Assembly: GCF_002198095.1 (NCBI RefSeq)
Contig: NZ_NHMK01000016.1
Location: forward strand, 25,001-89,000
Source of the DNA: Deinococcus indicus
GTDB lineage: Bacteria; Deinococcota; Deinococci; Deinococcales; Deinococcaceae
DNA: 64,000 nucleotides
Reading direction: 5' to 3'
Shown: one piece after another, positions 58,072 through 64,000 of the stretch
Layout: the number at the start of each line of letters is the position of its first letter
How positions within the stretch are numbered: position 1 is the stretch's first letter
Translations under genes and position numbers: made by a program
The notes under the pieces: model-generated
Database searches by the model: none
What the model saw: only the letters and a program-made list of their open reading frames with translations
What the model was told of the DNA's origin: nothing

Positions 58072-58443
58072 ATGAAGTTCCTGCGCCTGTACCGGAAATC
58101 CCCGTGGGGACTGGTCCTGATCGCCGTCTACCTGATCCTCGCAGCCCTCCTGCTGACCCTGATGCCCCCCCCGGACCACGACGCTGTGAAGACGGACACC
58201 TTCACCGTCCGCTTCTCGGAAGCCGGCACGCCCCTCACCCTGCAGTTCACCGGCGAGCATGCGGCCTGCGCCCAGCGAGCCTTCCAGGCGCGCCTCACCG
58301 CGCAGCCCGGCGAGGTCCACGTCATCGCCGTGGACGCGCGCTTCATTGACATGCGCCACGTCACGGACGTCACGGTCCTGCACGCCCCTGTCCACGCCCC
58401 GCGCCGCTGCGCCGTCCCATCCGGCCGACCCGTCACGCCCTAG
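58072..58443 (+). CDS. Small membrane-anchored hypothetical protein
   Basis: 123 residues with one helix near the N terminus (WGLVLIAVYLILAALLLTLM) and an extracytoplasmic domain with two Cys (HAACAQRAF, RRCAVPSG). Ten bases after the preceding gene. No family was recognised. Confidence 0.5.
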   Translation: MKFLRLYRKSPWGLVLIAVYLILAALLLTLMPPPDHDAVKTDTFTVRFSEAGTPLTLQFTGEHAACAQRAFQARLTAQPGEVHVIAVDARFIDMRHVTDVTVLHAPVHAPRRCAVPSGRPVTP

Positions 58444-58465
58444 GACGCGACAGGCCAGCGGCCCG

Positions 58466-58518
58466 TCAGTCGCAGGCGCGGCCGTCCCCGTCCCGGTCGA
58501 GGTTCGGCGCGTACCCGG
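58466..58518 (-). pseudogene. Excalibur C-terminal fragment cut by a Tn3-type end
   Basis: Reads HPGYAPNLDRDGDGRACD and stop: the calcium-binding excalibur tail. It ends exactly where the GGGG of a 38-bp Tn3-type repeat begins, so the rest of the gene was displaced. It is the third excalibur relic in the window. Confidence 0.75.
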
Positions 58519-58554
58519 GGTGACGACAAGATCCAGCAACTTTAGTACGCTAAG
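58517..58554. repeat. Single Tn3-type 38-bp end next to a resolvase gene
   Basis: Starts GGGGTGACGACAAGATCC and ends TTTAGTACGCTAAG, length 38, the Tn3-family form. The resolvase stop codon lies inside its last bases. The matching opposite end and a transposase are not in the window. The expected target duplication would be TACCC (58512-58516). Confidence 0.75.
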
Positions 58555-59176
58555 CCGCCTCGTCCTCCCCGGGCGCTGCCGGGGAAGCGCGTTTCACTAT
58601 GTCCATAACAGTGTTCTTGCTCAAGTTCAGCTCGCGGGCGATCTCCCGATACGACCGCCCCCCAGCGCGCAGCCGCAACACTCGCGCGGTGTACCGTTCG
58701 GCTTTGACCCGTTGTCCCGGCTGACGACCGAATTGCACGCCGCGCTCCCGCGCCGCCGCAATCCCCGATTTCACCCGTTCCCGCAGCAGGTCCCGCTCGA
58801 ATTCCGCCAGCGCCGCCATCAGCGAAGCGAACAGTTTGCCCTGCGGCGAAGTCAAATCGAACTGCAAGCCCGTCTGCGCGATGACCGAGACGCCGCACGC
58901 TTCCAGTTCGCGCAGGCTGTGCAGCAGGTCGGTCGTCGAGCGTCCCCAGCGGGTGAGTTCCGTGACGAGCACCACCTGGATGTGACGGTCACGCGCCAGC
59001 GCGACCACCTTGCCCCGCTGAGCCCGCAGGTCCTTGCTCCCGGAAGCCGTCTCCTTGAACACGCCCATGACCTCGTACCCGCCGCGCTCGGCGAACGCCC
59101 GCAGGTCCCGTTCCTGGCGGTCACAGGATTGATCACCTGTCGAGACCCGGCAGTAGATGGCGGCGCGCTGTCCCAT
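58550..59176 (-). CDS. Serine recombinase (Tn3-type resolvase/invertase)
   Basis: 208 residues from ATG 59176, preceded by AGGAGG (an earlier ATG at 59221 has no such site). The catalytic domain has the nucleophile in IYCRVSTGDQSC, RQERDLRAFAERGGYEV, VTELTRWGRSTTDLLHSL (Arg cluster) and the long E-helix FASLMAALAEFERDLLRERV. The C-terminal helix-turn-helix is RSYREIARELNLSKNTVMDI. It resolves cointegrates at a res site, which should be in the 59177-59389 upstream region. It probably belonged to a Tn3-family transposon whose transposase is missing here. Confidence 0.9.
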   Translation of the reverse strand: MGQRAAIYCRVSTGDQSCDRQERDLRAFAERGGYEVMGVFKETASGSKDLRAQRGKVVALARDRHIQVVLVTELTRWGRSTTDLLHSLRELEACGVSVIAQTGLQFDLTSPQGKLFASLMAALAEFERDLLRERVKSGIAAARERGVQFGRQPGQRVKAERYTARVLRLRAGGRSYREIARELNLSKNTVMDIVKRASPAAPGEDEAA

Positions 59177-59389
59177 TTGAACCTCCTGAAATCCAGAGCC
59201 GTTTTTGTTCGTGTTCATCATGCCCGTGAGCTGTCCCCTCTGAAGGACTGTTCAATTGGGACACGCCGATCTGCGGATCGGAATGGGACTTGACCGTGTC
59301 CGCCCCAGGGTGGGGAGGGGCGTCCGGTTCGCTGACGGAAGCATTGAGGCCTCATCCGCACCACCCGCCGTTCTCCTTGTTCTTCGGCC
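59177..59389. promoter_or_regulatory. Resolvase upstream region, probable res site
   Basis: The stretch is nearly identical to 48058-48270 in inverse orientation. Tn3-type res sites sit directly upstream of tnpR and span about 120 bp. No gene is supported here. Individual resolvase subsites were not resolved by eye. Confidence 0.45.
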
Positions 59390-59390
59390 C

Positions 59391-59565
59391 CGCCGCCGGA
59401 GCGGATGGACAGACCACCACCCAGACCGGCTACAGCGTGACCGAGCACCCGGTCAGCACCACGACGCAGACCATCCGCATCACAGGACCCCGGCCAAACC
59501 CGAACCTTGAAGCCCGGACCGAGTGGGCGCGGCCTGTGCCGGGTGTATTGCCGCTGGACCCTTAG
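59391..59565 (+). pseudogene. C-terminal fragment of an unknown gene
   Basis: About 57 codons with coding character (DGQTTTQTGYSVTEHPVSTT, TQTIRITGPRPNPNLEARTE) end at TAG 59565. It begins at the boundary of the duplicated resolvase block, so its 5' part was removed. Thr-rich; family unknown. Confidence 0.45.
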
Positions 59566-59642
59566 CTCAAGCTGCCCTGCTCCGGCCCCTGAGCTCTCGC
59601 TGTTTGGGTGCCGAGCGAGAGCCGAGACAGAACTTCCCCCCT

Positions 59643-60023
59643 ATGGCGTCTGCCCTGCAGTTTCAGTTTGTTCCCGTGCTGACGAATATCAATGTCACAG
59701 AATCGCCCTGGCCGACGGACATGACTGTGCCCCTTGGGCCGGGGCCGCTGCTGTTCCTGGTGGCGTGGGTCCTGGCGGCCCTCGCCTGCGGCCTGTACGC
59801 CCTCTCCCGCTTCCGCAGTGCTGGACGCCTGGAAGGGGTGGCCACGACCATCACCCTCGCCCTCAACGCGGTGCTGGTTGCCCACTGGCCGCAGATCGCC
59901 GATGACCTGACCGCGTGGTGGCAGCTCGTCCCGTTCGTTCTCCTGTTGAGTGTGTCTATGGTGGTGACCATCATTGCATTGCTCTTGCCTTTTTTGCTCC
60001 TCGAGCCATGCAGAAGAGAGTAA
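59643..60023 (+). CDS. Three-helix membrane protein, unknown
   Basis: 126 residues from ATG 59643. Helices at PGPLLFLVAWVLAALACGLY, VATTITLALNAVLVA and VPFVLLLSVSMVVTIIALLL. It faces the minus-strand sdp-like cluster. Function unknown. Beyond it, 60024-60146 is strongly AT-rich with the palindrome ATTAAT-TTA-ATTAAT and no gene. Confidence 0.5.
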   Translation: MASALQFQFVPVLTNINVTESPWPTDMTVPLGPGPLLFLVAWVLAALACGLYALSRFRSAGRLEGVATTITLALNAVLVAHWPQIADDLTAWWQLVPFVLLLSVSMVVTIIALLLPFLLLEPCRRE

Positions 60024-60146
60024 TTTCTTTGTGTTGAATGACCGAATTCAACAGCCACGCATTATTAAGCCGCACTATTAATTTAATTAATCGCGGAGGA
60101 GTGATATTTCCCTGCGACAAAACATTAAATAATTTGCAACATCATT

Positions 60147-60521
60147 TTATTCAAATCTATTGAAGTTCTCTGCGAGTTGGGGAGGGGTTAGGTAGTAGTA
60201 TTTTCTATCGAGGAAGACAATTAACGCCTGATCTGGCTGCTTACTATTCGCTAGTGCATGAACCTTATTTTGGGGAACTCCAGAAAAGGCAAATTGACCC
60301 ACATAGGTTCCTGGCGCGGCCGTCCCGAGAATTCTTGACCCCAAAGGGAGGTGGGTCAGGGCAGCTTGAGAGGATTTATAAGGAAAAAGGTATTTAGACA
60401 GCCCTGCCCGCACGAACAGCCCGTTCTCTTTCCACTCATAGGTTACTCCTGGTTTACGGGTGAGCAGGAAGAGAATGATCGGCGTTGATAACAGCAGAAT
60501 TCCAATTATGATTTCACTCAT
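60147..60521 (-). CDS. Membrane-anchored PH-like protein beside the sdp cluster
   Basis: 124 residues. One N-terminal helix (IIIGILLLSTPIILFLL) is followed by a small beta-rich domain (GVTYEWKENGLFVRAGLSKY, ALIVFLDRKYYYLTPPQL) like bacterial PH-type domains. It lies 75 bases after sdpB, on the same strand and with the same low-GC codon use. It may be an immunity or signalling partner of the locus; that is inference. Confidence 0.55.
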   Translation of the reverse strand: MSEIIIGILLLSTPIILFLLTRKPGVTYEWKENGLFVRAGLSKYLFPYKSSQAALTHLPLGSRILGTAAPGTYVGQFAFSGVPQNKVHALANSKQPDQALIVFLDRKYYYLTPPQLAENFNRFE

Positions 60522-60596
60522 CGCATATTCTCCTCGCGATTACACGGTTATTTGTGATTCTAACACGTGGTAGAGTCGTCCTCAAATTGAAGATCA

Positions 60597-61540
60597 TCAA
60601 GTGAACCTGATACGATCGAGGATTCTCAGCTTTGCCCAGATTCCGGAAGAGTAAAACTCTGCGAAGGACTTCACGTCCAGCGGGGAGAGCAAGAGGATAA
60701 GGGCGGCTGTCATAATGATTGAAAAGCTGCCAATTCCCATCAACATGGCAATCATTAGATGGAACGTGATTCCCAACACAAGTAGGATTCGCTTTATCCT
60801 GAGATCCATCAAGAATGAAAACGCGAGCGCCATTTCCAGAATCAGAGGCAACCAAGTGATTACCGCAACGAATCCAATTGTCAGAAGCGGATCTACTACA
60901 GTCTTGAACAGTCCGGTAGCACCGAAATATGGGCTGTTCATCCAATAGTACATGGCTGTCCCATTGACCCACTCCTCTACTTTGAACTTTGCCGTGGCCG
61001 CCTGGAAATAGATGACGCTCACCTGGGCATTAATGAGAAAGCTTGCTATGTTTGCATTAAAGACCAGGATGCTGGAACTATCTGACTTGGCTTTCTGCCA
61101 ATGGTTCCTTCTGGGATCGGCAAATGCAATGATCGCGAGCAGGAACGTCAGAATGGCAGCCACCTGTTCTCCGCCATCCACCGTTCGGGCAGACAAAAAA
61201 AACTCATGCTCACCAAGAAGTGGAGGACGGCAGTGATTCGCGGGAAGTAGCCCGAGATGACGGCCAGAAGTACCAGAACCGAGGCATACTTCACCAAATG
61301 AATGTTGTCTTCCCCAAACCAGCAGTACGCACTTAAAAATGTATAAGCCGAGCAACTTAGTGTCTCTGTGATCCCTGACCCAATCCCGAACAGATCATGG
61401 GTATCCGTCAGAATCAGCGTCAGAAGGGTCGACAGTGCAATCAATGTCCTGGCCACTGCAAAGGTGGGCAGTAGCGGCTGCCCATTTTGCAGACGGGAAC
61501 CGATTCGACTCATTCCAGTCTTCTTTTCTAGTATTTGCAT
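60597..61540 (-). pseudogene. sdpB: SdpB-like membrane protein with frameshift at an A8/T8 run
   Basis: The first part (61540 to about 61200) reads FAVARTLIALSTLLTLILTD and RITAVLHFLVSMSFF. At the eight-base run 61195-61202 the coding signal moves frame and continues FLSARTVDGGEQVAAILTFL, LINAQVSVIYFQAATAKFKV and ILLLSPLDVKSFAEFY. Together they make an SdpB/HTTM-like multi-helix protein of about 313 residues. SdpB with SdpA is needed to mature the SdpC toxin. The run could allow slippage in transcription or translation, or it may simply be inactivating or a sequencing error. Confidence 0.7.
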
Positions 61541-61541
61541 G

Positions 61542-62129
61542 TTAACACTTCACGAAAAATTGCTTGACGCGTCGGTCCTGAGAAGAAGAGGTGGTGCCAG
61601 CTTTGGCCCAGGCCCACGGAACGGGTTTGCGCATTTCCACGGCGAGGTGTCCGCACAGAGTCGGATTGGGCAGCTTGTTCTGAACGCGTACAAGTGAACC
61701 GCTGGGACTCGGCTTGAGACAGTCACTGAGCACCTGCGTGCAATTGGCCCACTTCAGCTTTTCTGTCGACTCGAAAATGAGCCCCGCTTCGATCCCTTGA
61801 GCCCTTGAATGCCGGTCCAACCCGAAGAACTGGTCGGCACGGCCGGCTGGACCGATCGTGACTTCAACGAATTGGTTACCTTCGGCACGGTAGAAGTAGA
61901 AGTCCTCATCTCTCGGACTTTTCGTAAAGAAGCCCCAGCCCTGGGGAACGTTCTGCCGCAGATACGGACGGAGAATCTCCTCCCCAGGCAGCGACAGACC
62001 ATTCACACCTTGATTGGCATCAAAAATGTATGTGAGTGCCACACACCACGTGAGAAGAAGTCCTACTCGGCCTATCTTTGGAAGTGCGACGTGTGAACGC
62101 TCAGAAAAAGTGGCTGGGGCTTCTGTCAT
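61542..62129 (-). CDS. sdpA: SdpA-family protein
   Basis: 195 residues. One N-terminal helix (RVGLLLTWCVALTYIFDA) is followed by the SdpA signature LRQNVPQGWGFFTKSPRDED and YRAEGNQFVEVTIGPAG, then Cys-containing WANCTQVLSDCLKP. SdpA is a membrane-associated protein required with SdpB to process SdpC. It lies 2 bases after sdpC and 1 base before sdpB, a compact operon. AT content is higher than the window average, suggesting transfer. Confidence 0.8.
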   Translation of the reverse strand: MTEAPATFSERSHVALPKIGRVGLLLTWCVALTYIFDANQGVNGLSLPGEEILRPYLRQNVPQGWGFFTKSPRDEDFYFYRAEGNQFVEVTIGPAGRADQFFGLDRHSRAQGIEAGLIFESTEKLKWANCTQVLSDCLKPSPSGSLVRVQNKLPNPTLCGHLAVEMRKPVPWAWAKAGTTSSSQDRRVKQFFVKC

Positions 62130-62131
62130 GA

Positions 62132-62878
62132 TTACAGGCCTTTCAGACGCTTGGCGACGGTCATGGTCCAGCTGTCATCAGCGATGTTGCCGCTGGTCGG
62201 CGCACTCTGAATCCAGCGGTCCCAGGCAGCCGCGCCCACATAAACATTCACAGCAGCAAAGAAGTTGACGTAAAGGGCCACCACATGGAAGGCGCCGGCG
62301 GCGGTGACAACAGCCCAGACGCAGGTGCCGTGCAGGCTGTTGTCGTTCTCCACTTCGGCCACAGCAGCATTGACGTTAATGCCGCGGTCGGCGAGCACCA
62401 CCTTCATCTTCTCCCCGGCCTCGCGCACAATGCGCTGCACGCGGTACGGGTCGCCACTGGTCATCTCGGTCTTGTACTCTGCAAAGAAGCCAGGGAATTT
62501 GGTTTCGACGTCCGCCATGAGCTGATCTTCCAGCACTGTGCGCTCCGCCATCTGCTCAGGCGTGACTTCGCGGAGAGCCGCGAGGTACTGTTCACTCTTC
62601 CAGATCTCGGGGAAGAGCTCAGCCACCGGCCCAGACCCCAGGACGACACCTTTGAAGATCTGCTGGCCGGAGAATTTCTGAACGACCGTCCACCCGATGT
62701 ACGCCTGCAGGCCCCGGCCACTCCCGGCGCGGCGGGACTCGTACAGGATCACCACGGTCGGCTCCCCGGCCATCAGGGGCGCCAGGGCCGCGTTGTAGCG
62801 GGCGGGGTAGGTGTAGTGGCGTTCGCTGTCGTCGTACGTCTGCTGACCAGCCTGGGAGACCAGGATCACGTAGTGCAC
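62132..62878 (-). CDS. sdpC: SdpC-like toxin precursor fused to a foreign N-terminus
   Basis: 248 residues from GTG 62878, with an AGAGGAGCG ribosome site. From about residue 68 it is SdpC-like: VQKFSGQQIFKGVVLGSGPV, AELFPEIWKS, FPGFFAEYKTEMTSGDPYRV. The hydrophobic killing-peptide region is LHGTCVWAVVTAAGAFHVVA, LYVNFFAAVNVYVGAAAW. SdpC normally has a signal peptide here; instead residues 1-67 (HYVILVSQAGQQTYDDSERH, YTYPARYNAALAPLMAGEPT) look like a small EVE-type domain. Export should therefore fail. Only one Cys is seen in the peptide region; the Bacillus peptide has two. Probably a recombination chimera. Confidence 0.7.
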   Translation of the reverse strand: MHYVILVSQAGQQTYDDSERHYTYPARYNAALAPLMAGEPTVVILYESRRAGSGRGLQAYIGWTVVQKFSGQQIFKGVVLGSGPVAELFPEIWKSEQYLAALREVTPEQMAERTVLEDQLMADVETKFPGFFAEYKTEMTSGDPYRVQRIVREAGEKMKVVLADRGINVNAAVAEVENDNSLHGTCVWAVVTAAGAFHVVALYVNFFAAVNVYVGAAAWDRWIQSAPTSGNIADDSWTMTVAKRLKGL

Positions 62879-62982
62879 GGGGGGTCGCTCCTCTGCGGCC
62901 AGGTTACCCGGGGAGCAACGCACCGGGGACCGCACCTGCCGGCATTGGGCCCCCACGCACCAAGGGCCCCCTCCTGGACCGC

Positions 62983-62988
62983 TAGGAT
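62983..62988 (+). promoter_or_regulatory. Leaderless-type -10 box TAGGAT
   Basis: TAGGAT ends 7 bases before the helicase ATG at 62996, matching the spacing at 32073 and 50339. Confidence 0.55.
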
Positions 62989-62995
62989 GCGCGGG

Positions 62996-64000
62996 ATGCC
63001 GCCCACCCTGCGCCTCGACCGGGGCACGCTCGTCATGACGGACGCGCCCGCGTCCGTCCGTGATCACTTCACCTGGGACGACCGCAGCCAATCCTGGCGG
63101 GCCCCCGGGCACGCCTACCGGGGCGTGGTCGAAACCCTGCGCGCCGCCGGAGTTCCCTTCAAGGACAGTGCCGCGGCCTTCGAGCCGCTGGTGCTGGGCT
63201 TCGCGCGGGAGGTCACGCCGTACGCCCATCAGACGCACGCCCTGAACGCCTGGAAACGCGCCGGTCGCCGCGGCGTGGTCGTCCTGCCCACGGGGGCCGG
63301 GAAGACCCTGGTCGCGCAGCTGGCGCTGCGGGACACGCCCCGCAGCGCCCTGATCTGCGTCCCCACCCTGGACTTGCTGCACCAGTGGTACGCGGGCCTG
63401 CTCGCGGCCTTCCCGGACACCCCGGTCGGCCTGCTGGGGGGCGGCAGTCACGACGAGGCGCCATTGCTGGTGAGCACCTACGATTCCGCCGCGATTCACG
63501 CGGAGTCCCTGGCAGGGCGGTACGCCCTGCAGATCTTCGACGAGGCGCACCACCTGCCCAGTGACTTCACGCGGGTGATCGCGGAGATGGGCCTCGCCCC
63601 GTACCGCCTGGGGTTGACAGCCACGCCGAAACGCAGTGACGGGCGGGAGCGGGACCTCGACCGGCTGGTCGGGCCGGTGGTGTACGAGGTCGCCCCGGGC
63701 GACCTCGCGGGGGACACGCTCGCCGCGTACCGCGAGGTCGTGATCCGCGTGCGGCTCAGTCCGAACGAACAACAGAAGTACGCGGAGTTGATCGCGCTGC
63801 GCAACGACTTCCTGCGGTTGAACGGCATCCGGCTGGGGTCCCTGGACGGCTGGAAGCAGTTCATCCTGGCGAGCGGCACGCCGCACGGGCGGCGGGCCAT
63901 GTTGGCCCACCGGGAAGCGAAATCCATGGCGTACGGCACCGAGGGGAAACTGCGGGTGCTCGAGGAGATCCTCGCGAACCACCCGCGGGACCGGACGCTG
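62996..64000 (+). CDS. DEAD/DEAH-box (XPB-like SF2) helicase, 3' end outside window
   Basis: 335 codons are visible. Motif Q-like PYAHQTHALNAWK, Walker A VVLPTGAGKTLVAQLAL (about 97), ICVPTLDLLHQW, DEAH in LQIFDEAHHLPSDF, and motif III LGLTATPKRSDGRE. The N-terminal region (LRLDRGTLVMTDAPASVRDH, FTWDDRSQSWRAPG) matches XPB-type damage-recognition-like folds. It translocates on DNA using ATP. Leaderless start at ATG 62996, diverging from the sdp-like locus, whose first gene has captured an EVE-like segment that may have been this helicase's original neighbour. Confidence 0.85.
   Translation, partial: MPPTLRLDRGTLVMTDAPASVRDHFTWDDRSQSWRAPGHAYRGVVETLRAAGVPFKDSAAAFEPLVLGFAREVTPYAHQTHALNAWKRAGRRGVVVLPTGAGKTLVAQLALRDTPRSALICVPTLDLLHQWYAGLLAAFPDTPVGLLGGGSHDEAPLLVSTYDSAAIHAESLAGRYALQIFDEAHHLPSDFTRVIAEMGLAPYRLGLTATPKRSDGRERDLDRLVGPVVYEVAPGDLAGDTLAAYREVVIRVRLSPNEQQKYAELIALRNDFLRLNGIRLGSLDGWKQFILASGTPHGRRAMLAHREAKSMAYGTEGKLRVLEEILANHPRDRTL

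Noticed and set aside
1..64000. tRNA, rRNA and riboswitches
   Set aside because: No cloverleaf, conserved rRNA segment or riboswitch-like leader was recognised on either strand by reading; a covariance search was not possible.

Overview
The window is high-GC DNA that looks like a plasmid or megaplasmid of a Deinococcus-type bacterium. The reasons are a RepA-type replication initiator with an adjacent iteron array (55.7-57.7 kb), two HU proteins, S-layer-homology repeats on a secreted enzyme, several TANNNT boxes placed 5-7 bases upstream of start codons (leaderless-type promoters), and a dense accessory content. No rRNA, tRNA or CRISPR array was seen. LAYOUT. 0-9.2 kb: a MarR regulator diverging from a DMT exporter, HU, then a defence cluster on the minus strand (a SNIPE-like DUF4041/GIY-YIG membrane nuclease, a CAP-domain secreted protein and a one-polypeptide restriction-modification enzyme), then a membrane-anchored DUF2726 protein. 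9.2-12.1 kb: an intact IS with 6-bp target duplication inserted just 5' of a peroxiredoxin gene, then a PAS histidine kinase. 12.3-15.1 kb: a phage-type lysis cassette with an M15 endolysin but no phage structural genes. 15.6-20.5 kb: four tandem prepilin-like genes behind a frameshifted gene, and a RecD2-like helicase; a 14-bp motif sits at identical spacing before two of these genes. 20.8-22.3 kb: three overlapping small genes and a nest of palindromic repeats. 22.4-27.3 kb: a complete type II CBASS operon (CD-NTase, Cap2, Cap3, Cap5) with an extra small gene. 27.4-31.9 kb: decayed excalibur and thermonuclease genes, a second HU, an IS3 fragment and an AbiE toxin-antitoxin pair. 32-37.2 kb: two unknown genes, IS3 remnants and a 2.67-kb unit bounded by 38-bp Tn3-type inverted repeats (TSD AGTTT) carrying a YtrA-like regulator and an ABC transporter. 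37.4-41.1 kb: a cyanophycinase-like protein with SLH repeats and an IS1182-type transposase. 41.1-48.0 kb: the most unusual locus: two paralogous secreted Cys-pair peptides, a membrane protein, a periplasmic C39 peptidase, an outer-membrane barrel, a LolA-like protein, an S41 protease and a NarL-type two-component system, with a shared palindromic site in both control regions. 48-55.7 kb: a resolvase fragment, a truncated IS4-type transposase, a degenerate tyrosine recombinase and a second Tn3-type unit of 3.91 kb (TSD CTGTT) carrying a hydrolase, an SdpI-like protein, a KefB-like antiporter and a small putative ribbon-helix-helix protein; it splits a 365-codon gene that rejoins exactly in frame. 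55.7-58.5 kb: origin, repA and two small genes. 58.5-64 kb: a third Tn3-type end with its resolvase, an SdpABC-like antimicrobial-peptide locus (sdpB frameshifted, sdpC fused to a foreign N terminus), and a helicase that runs off the window. HOW IT FITS TOGETHER. The region combines anti-phage systems (SNIPE-like, restriction, CBASS, AbiE), peptide-secretion loci and transposons that carry passengers but no transposase. The Tn3-type units appear to be moved in trans.
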